From Clostridia bacterium (GTDB lineage: Bacteria; Bacillota; Clostridia; Christensenellales; UBA1242), in contig CAAGDD010000004.1 of NCBI GenBank assembly GCA_900768545.1, positions 186,001 to 250,000 on the forward strand: DNA of 64,000 nt, read 5' to 3'. Positions 25,121-33,875 of the stretch are shown in pieces; positions within the stretch are counted from its first letter, which is position 1, and each line of letters starts with the position of its first letter. The notes beneath the pieces are model-generated. The model was not told where the DNA came from, did no database searches, and was given only the letters and a program-made list of their open reading frames with translations. The translations under genes and the position numbers were made by a program.

Positions 25121-26779
25121 ATGAACAATAACAAACTTAAAATAACATTCTTGGGCGGCGTAGGCGAAATTGGAAAAAATATGACCGCTTTTGAATATAA
25201 CGACGAAATTATCGTTGTTGATGCGGGCTTGACATTCCCAGGTGATGACCTTCCTGGAATTGACGTCGTTATCCCAGATTTTTCTTATTTGATCAACAAC
25301 AAAGACAAGGTCAAAGCAATCATCTTGACACACGGCCACGAAGACCACATTGGCGCACTTCCATTTGTTTTGAACGAAATTAAAGCACCTATTTATGGAA
25401 CAAAACTCACTTTGGCGCTTGTTGACAACAAGATGCGTGAGCACCCAAAAGTAAAATATAAGGCTGTCACTGTTAAACCTAAAAACGTGCTCAAAATTGG
25501 TGCTTTTTCTGTTGAATTTATCAAAGTTTCGCACTCAATCGCAGGATCTCTTGCTCTTTGCATAAACACACCAGTTGGAAACATTATTCACACAGGCGAC
25601 TTCAAGATTGATTTCGAACCTATTGATGGCGTTATGACTGACCTTCAAAGATTTGGCGAACTTGGAAGAAAAGGAGTTCAACTTTTGCTTTGCGAAAGCA
25701 CAAACGTTTGCCGTCCGGGATATTCTATGAGCGAAAAGAAAGTTGGTCGTGCTCTTGAAGAAATCTTCAAATCTCACACTGAAAATCGTATTTTTGTGGC
25801 TACTTTTGCTTCAAATATTCACAGACTTCAACAAATTTTGAATTTGGCTGAAAAATATGGCAGAAAAGTTGCATTTACTGGCAGAAGTATGATCAATATC
25901 ACAGAAGTTGGTGCTAAAATTGGCGAAATTACTTTCAATAAAGACATTTTGATCGATATCGACAAAATCAGCAAATATGACGATAAAGAACTTTTGATTG
26001 TTACAACAGGAAGCCAAGGCGAACCTTTGTCGGCGCTTACAAGAATGGCTTCTGGCGACTTTAAACAAATCAAAATCGGCTCAAATGACTTGATTGTGTT
26101 CTCTTCAAGCCCAATCCCAGGAAACGAAAAGAGCGTTTACAATGTTATCAACTCACTTTTCCAAAAGGGTGCAGATGTTATTTATGACGAACTTGCCGAA
26201 GTTCACGCTTCTGGTCACGCTTGTCAAGAAGAAATCAAAACAATACATTCACTTGTTAAGCCAAAATTCTTTATGCCAATCCACGGCGAATATCGTCATT
26301 TGAGAATGCACAAACAACTCGCTATGGCTCTTGGAATGGAAGAGCGAAACATCATCTTGCCTTCTATTGGAATGCAAGTCGAACTTTCTCAAAATTCGAT
26401 GAAAACAACAGGTTTTGTTCCAGCGGGACAAAGACTTATTGACGGATATGGCATCGGCGATATGGAAAGCAATGTTTTGAGAGAAAGAAAACAACTCTCT
26501 GAAGACGGAATTTGCGTCGTTGTTATGAACATCAACAATGTTTCAGGCGATGTTGTGGGCGACCCATTTATTATAACAAGAGGTGTCGTTTATCAAGATG
26601 AAGCCGAAGCGTTTGTTCAAGACACAAAAAATATGATTGTTGCGTCTTTGAAAGAACAAGATTTGAGAGGTTGCGACCCAGCAGTTTTGAGAAACACTAT
26701 TCGCAGAAATGTGTCAAACTTTATTTACAAGCGAACACAAAGAAAACCTATGATTTTGACTATCGTTTTGTTGGATTAG
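25121..26779 (+). CDS. rnj: Ribonuclease J
   Basis: The 552-residue metallo-beta-lactamase/beta-CASP nuclease has 5'-3' exonuclease and endonuclease activity in mRNA decay and rRNA processing. The zinc motif is LTHGHEDHIGALP, with GDFKID, ATFASNIHR and the beta-CASP residues (SSSPIPGNE, HASGHA, PIHGEYRHL) intact. The C-terminal domain (about 450-552) is present. RNase J with no RNase E in sight is the usual Bacillota pattern. AAAAGGAG precedes the ATG. A methyltransferase gene starts 3 bp downstream, so they form an operon. Confidence 0.95.
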   Translation: MNNNKLKITFLGGVGEIGKNMTAFEYNDEIIVVDAGLTFPGDDLPGIDVVIPDFSYLINNKDKVKAIILTHGHEDHIGALPFVLNEIKAPIYGTKLTLALVDNKMREHPKVKYKAVTVKPKNVLKIGAFSVEFIKVSHSIAGSLALCINTPVGNIIHTGDFKIDFEPIDGVMTDLQRFGELGRKGVQLLLCESTNVCRPGYSMSEKKVGRALEEIFKSHTENRIFVATFASNIHRLQQILNLAEKYGRKVAFTGRSMINITEVGAKIGEITFNKDILIDIDKISKYDDKELLIVTTGSQGEPLSALTRMASGDFKQIKIGSNDLIVFSSSPIPGNEKSVYNVINSLFQKGADVIYDELAEVHASGHACQEEIKTIHSLVKPKFFMPIHGEYRHLRMHKQLAMALGMEERNIILPSIGMQVELSQNSMKTTGFVPAGQRLIDGYGIGDMESNVLRERKQLSEDGICVVVMNINNVSGDVVGDPFIITRGVVYQDEAEAFVQDTKNMIVASLKEQDLRGCDPAVLRNTIRRNVSNFIYKRTQRKPMILTIVLLD

Positions 26780-26782
26780 GCT

Positions 26783-27379
26783 ATGCAAGAGAAAGAAACT
26801 TTTGAAGGATTTGAAAATTTTGACTATCGTCCAATGATAAGAAATCAAACGCGAGATTTTTTGATAGAAAATTTGAAAAAATCACAGCCTGAAAAGATTT
26901 TGGAAATTGGAACTTTTTTGGGATATTCGGCGTCAGTTATGCTCGAAACTTGCCCACAAGCAGTTTTGACAACGGTCGAATTAAACCCACAAAATGCTCA
27001 AAATGCTCTAATAAATTTGAAAAAACTTGGCTTTGAAAATCGCGTTAAAGTCGTTTGCAGCGATGCACTAGATTTTTTGAAGACGCTTGGCGACGACCAA
27101 ATGTTTGATTTTGTGTTTTTAGACGGTGCGAAAGGGCAATATATCAAATATCTTCCTTATTTGAAAAGTCATTTAAACGCGGGTGGCGTGCTTTTTGCTG
27201 ACGATGTGCTGTTTTATGGAATGGTTACGAGTCACGAAAAAATCGCACACAAACACCGCTCTATCGTCAATCATTTGAGAGATTTTTTGCAAACTCTTCA
27301 AGACGACAATGATTTTGAAACAAAAATCTATGATTTTGACGACGGAGTGAGCGTTAGCATAAAATATAAACAAATTTAA
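26783..27379 (+). CDS. SAM-dependent O-methyltransferase, YrrM/TrmR-like
   Basis: The 198-residue class I methyltransferase has the SAM-binding motif ILEIGTFLGYSASVML, an acidic ribose-binding Glu in TVELNP, and FVFLDGAKGQY plus GVLFADDVLFYG typical of family 3 O-methyltransferases. In Bacillus the homologue TrmR (YrrM) methylates 5-hydroxyuridine in tRNA. That assignment is likely but catechol-type relatives cannot be excluded. It is 3 bp after RNase J and ends at a terminator. Confidence 0.85.
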   Translation: MQEKETFEGFENFDYRPMIRNQTRDFLIENLKKSQPEKILEIGTFLGYSASVMLETCPQAVLTTVELNPQNAQNALINLKKLGFENRVKVVCSDALDFLKTLGDDQMFDFVFLDGAKGQYIKYLPYLKSHLNAGGVLFADDVLFYGMVTSHEKIAHKHRSIVNHLRDFLQTLQDDNDFETKIYDFDDGVSVSIKYKQI

Positions 27380-27403
27380 ATTGCACGAGTTGTGCAATTT
27401 TTT
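27378..27403 (+). terminator. Terminator of the RNase J operon
   Basis: AAATTGCAC (27378-27386) pairs with GTGCAATTT (27392-27400), followed by T. The first arm overlaps the stop codon. Confidence 0.9.
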
Positions 27404-27431
27404 GTTTTATTTTGATAGTTTTGTGATTTGT

Positions 27432-27460
27432 TTGTTTTTTTTTATATTATTTGTTAAAAT
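27432..27460 (+). promoter_or_regulatory. Promoter placing the start site at the ATG (leaderless)
   Basis: TTGTTT (27432-27437), 17 bp, TAAAAT (27455-27460) with TGT before it (extended -10). The ATG at 27467 starts six bases later and no Shine-Dalgarno is present. Confidence 0.7.
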
Positions 27461-27466
27461 ATATCT

Positions 27467-28030
27467 ATGGATTTTGAAATAAAACTTATTCAATTTTTGC
27501 AAGGCGGACGAAATCAATTTTTTGATGTTTCGTTTCAAGTTATTTCGATCATCGGCAGTGCTGTCGGAGTGGTGGCACTGGCATTGTTTTTGCTGATTTT
27601 TAAGAAAAAACTTTGCTTTTGGTATCTTTTTTCTTATGGCTTTGTATATTTGACAGTGAGCACAATCAAAACCCTTGTTCGCAGACCAAGACCATTTTCG
27701 GTCACTGACACAATCGCAAATATCGGCGACGCAGTGAGTGAATTTAGTTTTCCAAGCGGGCACGCCGCTTGTGCGACCGCAATAGCGATTTTTATGGCAG
27801 TGTTTTTGTTTGAAAAATTTAAGAAAAAATCGACACGCGTCGGGATCGTGTGCTCGTGCGTGCTTTATGTGATGCTTGTGTGCTTGTCGCGAATGTATCT
27901 TGGAAAGCATTATTTGACCGATGTGATCGGTGGAGTTGCTGTTTCAGCGTTTGTGTGCACACTTGGACTTATCCTTATGAAATTTGCACAAAAGAGAGGA
28001 AAACTTGATGAAAATAAAAATGAAGGCTAA
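27467..28030 (+). CDS. PAP2-family phosphatase (undecaprenyl-diphosphatase-like)
   Basis: The 187-residue membrane protein has the three PAP2 signature motifs: KTLVRRPRP, PSGHA and SRMYLGKHYLTD, with the catalytic His residues. About five membrane segments are visible. Related BcrC-type enzymes recycle undecaprenyl pyrophosphate for wall synthesis; other lipid phosphatases are possible. The gene appears to be read from a leaderless mRNA. Its 3' end overlaps tsaE by 23 bp. Confidence 0.88.
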   Translation: MDFEIKLIQFLQGGRNQFFDVSFQVISIIGSAVGVVALALFLLIFKKKLCFWYLFSYGFVYLTVSTIKTLVRRPRPFSVTDTIANIGDAVSEFSFPSGHAACATAIAIFMAVFLFEKFKKKSTRVGIVCSCVLYVMLVCLSRMYLGKHYLTDVIGGVAVSAFVCTLGLILMKFAQKRGKLDENKNEG

Positions 28031-28442
28031 AACTTTGGGCGAAACTAGGGCGTTTGCAGACGCGTTTTCAAAGGCTTTGACTGTGCCAATGATTGTTGTG
28101 TTAAATGGCGATCTTGGGGCGGGAAAAACGACTTTTGTGCGTGACGTTGTGCTTTCGCTCGGCGGAAAAGATGAAGTTACAAGCCCTACTTTCACACTTT
28201 TGAATATTTACAATGCAAAATTTCCAATTTATCACTTTGATATGTATCGTCTTTCTTCGGCAGAAGAAGCGATGGGAATCGGCTTTGAAGAATATTTTGA
28301 CAAATCACGACTTGACGGAGTTTGTTTTGTCGAATGGGCTGAAAATGTTGAAGGATTGATCAAAGATGTTGATTTTGTTATAAATATCACAAAAACGGGC
28401 GAAAATGAAAGAACGTTTGTTGTCGAAGGAGGAAAAGCATAA
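28008..28442 (+). CDS. tsaE: tRNA t6A biosynthesis ATPase TsaE
   Basis: The 144-residue protein is the ATPase partner of TsaB and TsaD in making N6-threonylcarbamoyladenosine at tRNA position 37. Walker A GDLGAGKTTFVRD, the conserved EVTSPTFTLLNIY and HFDMYRL motifs and the Trp-containing FVEWAENVEG are all present. The ATG at 28008 follows AGAGAGGA and lies within the end of the PAP2 gene. Its stop overlaps the tsaB start (TAATG). Confidence 0.95.
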   Translation: MKIKMKAKTLGETRAFADAFSKALTVPMIVVLNGDLGAGKTTFVRDVVLSLGGKDEVTSPTFTLLNIYNAKFPIYHFDMYRLSSAEEAMGIGFEEYFDKSRLDGVCFVEWAENVEGLIKDVDFVINITKTGENERTFVVEGGKA

Positions 28443-29089
28443 TGCTTGCTATAAATACCGCGTTTCTGGACGCAAATTTAGCCTTACAGACCGAGAAAGG
28501 TGTGTCGCTTAAAACTATTGACGCAAAGGCAAAACACAGCGAAAACGTGCTTAAAACGATTGACGAGATGTGCCAAGAACTTGGCGAAAACATAAATAAT
28601 GTTGGTGTAGTCGCTGTTGTGACAGGTCCGGGCTCATTTACTGGGCTTCGAATTGGAGTTGCTATCGCACAAGCACTTGGCTGTGTAAATGAAAATTTGA
28701 AATATATTTCTATATCATCTTTAAAACTTATGGCATATAAAGCAATCAAAAGCAATATGTGCGACGGCGACTTTGTTTGCGTGTTAAACGCTTTGTCGGG
28801 ATTGTATTTTGTTTGCAAATTTGACAAAAGTGGGATAATGATTGACAAAGAGCAAATGATAGACCAAGACCAATTTGACCAAATTACTTGCCAAAAGATT
28901 GCGCTTGTTGGTGATTTGAAAAGTGACGAGTTTAAGTTTGTTGAAATTACATCACAAGACCTTTTGGAATATGCCAATTTGAAAGATAGCAAAGGTGAAT
29001 ATGTTTCTCAAGAAGAAATGTTGCCATCTTATTTGCGTTTGTCGCAAGCCGAAGATGGTTTGCTAAAAAAATCTAAAAAAGATTTATAA
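28442..29089 (+). CDS. tsaB: tRNA t6A biosynthesis protein TsaB
   Basis: The 215-residue ASKHA-fold protein is the scaffold partner of TsaD in t6A synthesis. The start MLAINTAFLDANLAL and the conserved VVTGPGSFTGLRIGVAIAQALG motif identify it. It is translationally coupled to tsaE. tsaD and rimI, which often follow, are not here. Confidence 0.95.
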   Translation: MLAINTAFLDANLALQTEKGVSLKTIDAKAKHSENVLKTIDEMCQELGENINNVGVVAVVTGPGSFTGLRIGVAIAQALGCVNENLKYISISSLKLMAYKAIKSNMCDGDFVCVLNALSGLYFVCKFDKSGIMIDKEQMIDQDQFDQITCQKIALVGDLKSDEFKFVEITSQDLLEYANLKDSKGEYVSQEEMLPSYLRLSQAEDGLLKKSKKDL

Positions 29090-29095
29090 ATTTAG

Positions 29096-29124
29096 TTGAC
29101 AATAAATATAAATGTATGTAGAAT
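29096..29124 (+). promoter_or_regulatory. Promoter of the acidic zinc-ribbon gene
   Basis: TTGACA (29096-29101), 17 bp, TAGAAT (29119-29124). It is close to consensus and lies directly after tsaB. Confidence 0.85.
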
Positions 29125-29150
29125 TACTTACGAATAAGAAAGGAGATATT

Positions 29151-29675
29151 ATGAAAAAACCTGTTTATATTAGATGCCCAAGATGTGAACTTAACTATAT
29201 TGAAAAAAAAGACAAACTTTGCAGTGTGTGCAAAGCAGAACTTTCTGCAAAGAAAGATGAGTTTATTGGTGATTTGGATTTGGAACTTTGCCCAATTTGC
29301 AAAACCAATTATATCCAACCTGATGAAATCATGTGTGCAACATGTTTGAAAGAACATCAAGGTGAAGATGAAGATCCAAACAATGACTGGGAAGAATATC
29401 TCAATCGTGATGAAGACGAAGTTGTTTATGACGATGAAGAAACAGGTGATATGGCATCGGTGACAGACGATCTCGACGATGACGGAATTTTGGACGATGA
29501 TCTCGACACAAGCATCGGCTTTGACGACAAACTTGACGACGACGCCATTGATGATGAAGAATTTGATGACGATGATTTAGACGAAAGTCTTGATGATGAA
29601 GATGATGATCTCGACGACGACGATGATGATGACGAAGAAGACGAAAAAGATGATGATGACGACGACGATTTTTAG
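29151..29675 (+). CDS. Zinc-ribbon protein with hyperacidic C-terminal tail
   Basis: The 174-residue protein has four CxxC pairs in its first 65 residues (CPRC, CSVC, CPIC, CATC), consistent with two zinc-ribbon folds. From about residue 75 to the end it is almost only Asp and Glu with a few hydrophobics, finishing in a run of Asp before a terminal Phe. I do not recognise a named family. The tail resembles the delta subunit of Bacillota RNA polymerase in composition, and such tails mimic nucleic acid; binding to a basic partner is inferred. The ATG at 29151 follows AAAGGAGA. A strong promoter suggests good expression. Confidence 0.85.
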   Translation: MKKPVYIRCPRCELNYIEKKDKLCSVCKAELSAKKDEFIGDLDLELCPICKTNYIQPDEIMCATCLKEHQGEDEDPNNDWEEYLNRDEDEVVYDDEETGDMASVTDDLDDDGILDDDLDTSIGFDDKLDDDAIDDEEFDDDDLDESLDDEDDDLDDDDDDDEEDEKDDDDDDDF

Positions 29676-29684
29676 TCGATAAGG

Positions 29685-29830
29685 GCGTGGCGAAAGCCTT
29701 TGCCAAAGGCAAAGAGCGAAAACAAAAAATGAGGCCGAAAAGGCTTCATTTTTTTTGTTTTCGCTGCCCGCGGCACGGGCGGGCGCACGATTTCGCACGC
29801 ACCGAGCCCGCCGCGGCTCTTTCGCCCCGC
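29685..29830. repeat. GC-rich four-way-junction element, copy 3
   Basis: Outer arms GCGTGGCGAAAG (29685-29696) and CTTTCGCCCCGC (29819-29830) match at 11 of 12 pairs. Inside are a left hairpin (GCCTTT-GCC-AAAGGC, 29696-29710), a central stem (AGCGAAAAC, A tract, TGA at 29715-29732 against TCA, T tract, GTTTTCGCT at 29746-29765) and a right hairpin (GGCGGGC at 29778-29784 with GCCCGCC at 29806-29812). It lies between two convergent genes, ten bases after the stop of the zinc-ribbon gene. Confidence 0.8.
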
Positions 29831-29848
29831 ACATTTGTGCATGAAAAA

Positions 29849-29878
29849 AAAGATTGACAAAACTGTCAATCTTTTTTT
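29849..29878. terminator. Bidirectional terminator before the minus-strand surface gene end
   Basis: AGATTGACA (29851-29859) pairs with TGTCAATCT (29864-29872), with A tracts on the left and T tracts on the right, so it works for both converging genes. Confidence 0.9.
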
Positions 29879-29881
29879 GTG

Positions 29882-32800
29882 TTATTTTTTCAATTTTTTA
29901 GACATATTTTCAAGTTCGCGTCGTTTAGCATCTTCTTCTGCATATAATTTTCTTTCAAGTGAAAGCAAATATTCTGCAGAGTTGAGATTGTCGATTTGTT
30001 TGTTCAAATTGTCAATCTTTTCGTTGATAACAGAGCATTTTTGAGCATAATGTTTAAATTCTCTGTCAGTTGCTTTTGATACTTTTCCGCCGTCTTTTGC
30101 ACGAAGTTCAACAACTTTTGTCTTGTGTTCTTTTTCAAGTTTAACAAGTTCTTTTGCAAATTTGTCGATTTCAGTTTGGATATCTTTTACTTGTGCATCT
30201 CTTTGAACCTTTGCCAATCTCTTAATTCTGTCAATGTCAAGGCTTGATTTTCTGTCATAAGATGATTTCTTTACTTTTTCGATCTTCTTGATCTTTACAT
30301 TTCTAAGAGCAAATCCAATAATAGCAATGATGATTGCAAGGGCGGTGATGACTGTTGGAACATAAAGCCAAACCATATCGTCAGATTTTGTTGTGTCAGT
30401 ATTGTCATTGTTGTCATCATTATTGTTGTCGTCGTCAGTTGAGTCACTTGCTTTTGAAATAAAGATTGATTCGTCATCTTTCGCGTCTTCAACAGCTTTG
30501 TTGTAAGTGTCTTCATCAACTGTGGTCAAAGCCAAGTCATAAAGGCAACCTGCACCAGCAGTTTCTTGAGCGTCACTGATAAATGCAACATAAAGTTTTG
30601 CAGTAACATCAGAAGATGTCATAAAGTAGATGTTGTAAGGAGTATATTCATCGTTTGAAACGATTTTTGTCATATAATCAAAACCAGTAAGTCCAACAGA
30701 GAAGCCGTTTGAATAAGTCTTTTTGCTATCCAATTTTTCGCCGTCTTGATAAGCAAAGTGTGTTTTGGCTTTGAAAGTAAGTTTGTAATATTTTGTTTCA
30801 GAAGAAAGGTCAAAGTTGAAGTTTGATTGAAGTGAATAAGTTCCGGCAGTTTGATTTGTGAAATACAAAATATTTTTGTCTGCGTCTTCGCTTTCAAGTT
30901 TCAAATTTCCAGAAGGATAAGATCCTTTAACAACTGCACCAATGTTTCCGTCGCTGTTTGCGTCGCCGCTAACAAGTTTCTTTTCCCAAGCAGGAGATGT
31001 AGATGTTTTAAGATCGTTTGAGATGTTGTTTGTAGGCAAGTTTGCATAGAAGTTGTCCATATTTACAACGCCATAAGCGTTTTCATTTGGATTTTCAAAT
31101 TTTGTTGAAAATTCGCCATCAGCGGTTTCTTCAAGTTCGAAATTGTCGAAGTAGGCGGTGCCGTTTCCTTTAATTTCAAATTCGATAGAAACTGTTTCTT
31201 TTGCCATAAATGGTTTCAAATAAACGCTGTAATCGTTTCTCCAAGCCCCATTTGATGTGATTTGTTTTTCAAACAACAAAACATTGTTGTTTCCATAAAT
31301 TTTCATTGTAACTTTGTTTGAAGAAGTTGTTTTAAATCCAAATGACAATTTATATTCTTTAACAGAGAGAGTAAATGTGTCTGAAACAACTTTTTGTGAA
31401 GCGTTTGAAGAGAAGTTTGCAAGCATCAAAACTTTGTCTGGATTTTTGTCAGTAGAATTTCCTTTTGCATTGCCAGGATTTGCGTTCAATGCCCAGTAAT
31501 AAGGGTTTTGAGCGTCTGCCAATGTTTTGGCGTATTCTTTGTATTGTTCTTTATAATAGTTGTATTTTGAAGTTTCTGTGTCGATAACTCCGCCAAATGC
31601 GATGCCACCATTGTTTGTGATTGTCCAGTTTTGTGGAGTCATAATGCCGTTTTCGGCTGTTTTAACTTTGTTGAAATATGCGTTTGGAATTGTTGAACTT
31701 TCAGTTCTTACATCGATTTCATATTTGTTTGTGGCACTATCAAAATCGTCTGATTTCGCTTTTTCAACAGTGATATCGTCAAAGAGCACGCAGCCACTTG
31801 CTGGGTCACTTTCTGTTCCAAGAGAGAGTGTAAGGCTTACGCTTGTGTCAAAATAATTTCCACCTTTGACATAATATTCGATTTTTCCATATTTGTTGTT
31901 GTAATCGCTAGAACCATTTTCGGTCACGCCTGTGCTTTCTTTCTTTGCTGTGATTTTGTAAGAAGGAGCATTGTAAGCATCTGCGACACCTTCGTTTTCT
32001 TCGAGAATTGTATAAACTTTTCCGTTTGTCAAATCAGAGATTTTGTAATATGCCGTGATTTTGTAAACTTCGTTTGCTTTGATTTGAATAGGATTTGATT
32101 TTACTGCACTATAATTTTCTTTTGCCCAAAGAGCAAGAACATAATCATTTGTGTCAACAACAATTTTGTCTTCTGCTTCATCATAATTTGCTGAGGCGGT
32201 GAGTGTTGTGCCCACAAAGTCATATCCTGTGATGTTTTTGAATGTTGTTGGGTCTTTCGCGTTGAACACACGAGCATTTTTATTTCCAAGTGCCTTCCAA
32301 TTTTTAAGGGTGTTAAGTTCGCTTTGAGCACCTTCTTCAAAATTGAAGTTGCTTGAAGGGATTTCGATTGAGTTTGATTGTTTGAGATTTGTAAGTGTAA
32401 CGCAATTTACTTTTTCAGTCTTTGAAGTCGTGTCGTCTTTGTATGAAAGGTTGTAGCCTCTGCCATAATAGTTTTTATAAGTTTTCCAGAAAGAGTTTTC
32501 ACTATATTTGTAAATATGAACATCATCATAGAAAACTACGCCGCTGCTTTCAAGTCCGCTATTGTTTGAGCCGAGCCACAAATCAAGGGTGACTGATTGG
32601 CTTTGATCGCCAGTAGCAACAAAGAAATAGAAAGTTTCCCATTCTTTTGAAGTAACTTTTACATATTCGGCTTTAACTTTGTTTCCGTCTTTGTCTTTAA
32701 GACCTGACAAATACATTGAGCCAAATACTGTGTTGTCAACTGCAGCATAAGTGATTTTTTCTTTGAAATATGGGGTGCCACTTGCGATTTTATAACGCTT

Positions 32801-33673
32801 GCTTGTGCCAGTTGAGTTTACATCAAATTCGAAGTTGCAGACAAACTTTTCTGCGCCGTTTGCAATAACTTTGTTTCCTTCATTTTCAGTGCTGTTTGAA
32901 ACATTTGATTTTGCAACATAATAAGGCTTGTTGTCAGAATAGATAAAGCCGATATATTCGTCATCTTCATAGAAGATTTTTGAACTTTCAGCCACATATT
33001 CTTCGCTCATTGTGCCGGCGTTTGAAAGCTTCTTTTGAACATATTTTGTTGTGTTTTCTTGATAGCCGATATATTCATCAAACTTTGCATTTTCAAAAGT
33101 TTTGTAATTGATATATTTGTCGCCAGAGAGAGTAAGCTCTGAATCAATATATTGTTTAACTTCTCTATAGTTTGTGTCTGCCTTAAATGAAACTTGGAAA
33201 GAATAGTAAGAATTTGCTTCCAAAGTTACGCTGTTTGATTTGTATCCTTGTCTTGCTGTTTTGTAATAATCATAATCAGCTTCGGTCGATGTTTTTGAAT
33301 TGATCATCAAAATGTTTTTGTCAGTCGCTTTGGCTTTTGGATTGTTTGAAAGTTTGTAAGTGCTGGTCATATATGTTTGGAATGAGTTTCCAACATTGAT
33401 GATGCCGGCAGTTGTTTTCTTGTCATTGTTAAGACCTTGCCAGCCAGTAAGTGATGTGCTGATAGAATAAGTCGAAACATTTGAGAAGTTGCTGTTTGAC
33501 AAAGTAATTTCTTTTGTGTAGCCTGTCGAATAATTTTTTGAACTTTCAACGCTGTCAGCGTTTGCTACACTTGTTGAGTCAAAAGTATAGATCAAGGCAG
33601 ATGCCGACAAAGGAAGCACCAAAGCCAAGATAAACATAATAATTTTGCTTTTCAAATTTTTAATCTTTTTCAT
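29882..33673 (-). CDS. Large membrane-anchored surface protein with cytoplasmic coiled coil
   Basis: The 1263-residue protein has an N-terminal signal peptide (about residues 1-40). Its exterior part of about 1060 residues contains several beta-sandwich modules that look like family 4/9 carbohydrate-binding domains, each ending in motifs such as GVVFYDDVHIYK, GCVLFDDITVEK or GTAYFDNFELEE. After an Asp/Asn-rich linker (DDDNNNDDNNDN) comes one membrane segment (about 1085-1110) and then about 150 residues of cytoplasmic charged coiled coil (QTEIDKFAKELVKLEKEH..., INEKIDNLNKQIDNLNS). The inside coiled coil is unusual for an adhesin and suggests a link between the envelope and an internal structure. 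It is a single-gene unit with its own promoter; the ATG follows AAAAGGGTG. Confidence 0.85.
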   Translation of the reverse strand: MKKIKNLKSKIIMFILALVLPLSASALIYTFDSTSVANADSVESSKNYSTGYTKEITLSNSNFSNVSTYSISTSLTGWQGLNNDKKTTAGIINVGNSFQTYMTSTYKLSNNPKAKATDKNILMINSKTSTEADYDYYKTARQGYKSNSVTLEANSYYSFQVSFKADTNYREVKQYIDSELTLSGDKYINYKTFENAKFDEYIGYQENTTKYVQKKLSNAGTMSEEYVAESSKIFYEDDEYIGFIYSDNKPYYVAKSNVSNSTENEGNKVIANGAEKFVCNFEFDVNSTGTSKRYKIASGTPYFKEKITYAAVDNTVFGSMYLSGLKDKDGNKVKAEYVKVTSKEWETFYFFVATGDQSQSVTLDLWLGSNNSGLESSGVVFYDDVHIYKYSENSFWKTYKNYYGRGYNLSYKDDTTSKTEKVNCVTLTNLKQSNSIEIPSSNFNFEEGAQSELNTLKNWKALGNKNARVFNAKDPTTFKNITGYDFVGTTLTASANYDEAEDKIVVDTNDYVLALWAKENYSAVKSNPIQIKANEVYKITAYYKISDLTNGKVYTILEENEGVADAYNAPSYKITAKKESTGVTENGSSDYNNKYGKIEYYVKGGNYFDTSVSLTLSLGTESDPASGCVLFDDITVEKAKSDDFDSATNKYEIDVRTESSTIPNAYFNKVKTAENGIMTPQNWTITNNGGIAFGGVIDTETSKYNYYKEQYKEYAKTLADAQNPYYWALNANPGNAKGNSTDKNPDKVLMLANFSSNASQKVVSDTFTLSVKEYKLSFGFKTTSSNKVTMKIYGNNNVLLFEKQITSNGAWRNDYSVYLKPFMAKETVSIEFEIKGNGTAYFDNFELEETADGEFSTKFENPNENAYGVVNMDNFYANLPTNNISNDLKTSTSPAWEKKLVSGDANSDGNIGAVVKGSYPSGNLKLESEDADKNILYFTNQTAGTYSLQSNFNFDLSSETKYYKLTFKAKTHFAYQDGEKLDSKKTYSNGFSVGLTGFDYMTKIVSNDEYTPYNIYFMTSSDVTAKLYVAFISDAQETAGAGCLYDLALTTVDEDTYNKAVEDAKDDESIFISKASDSTDDDNNNDDNNDNTDTTKSDDMVWLYVPTVITALAIIIAIIGFALRNVKIKKIEKVKKSSYDRKSSLDIDRIKRLAKVQRDAQVKDIQTEIDKFAKELVKLEKEHKTKVVELRAKDGGKVSKATDREFKHYAQKCSVINEKIDNLNKQIDNLNSAEYLLSLERKLYAEEDAKRRELENMSKKLKK

Positions 33674-33705
33674 AATTCACCCTTTTAGTAAGTTGTAACT
33701 TGATT

Positions 33706-33734
33706 ATTATAATACATTTGTCTTAAATAATCAA
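33706..33734 (-). promoter_or_regulatory. Promoter of the large surface protein
   Basis: On the minus strand TTGATT (33734-33729), 17 bp, TATAAT (33711-33706). It lies in the divergent gap shared with the TSUP genes. Confidence 0.75.
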
Positions 33735-33875
33735 ATAATTTTAACTAAATTATTTATAATAAACATAATAACAAATCCACAAATGAAAATCAATATCTTT
33801 TGTAAAAGTTTTTGCCACAAAAACGCAAAACTAGACTAATTTTTTTCAAAAAAAGGAGCAAATTTTCAAAATTTT

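Noticed and set aside
29160..29345. The four CxxC pairs as a ferredoxin or redox protein
   Set aside because: The paired spacing fits zinc ribbons; there is no CxxCxxCxxxC iron-sulfur pattern as in the true ferredoxin at 34705.
29401..29869. Open frames on the minus strand opposite the acidic zinc-ribbon gene
   Set aside because: The products are His/Arg repeats made by reading GAT/GAC codons in antisense, plus the GC-rich element. They are shadows of the acidic tail.
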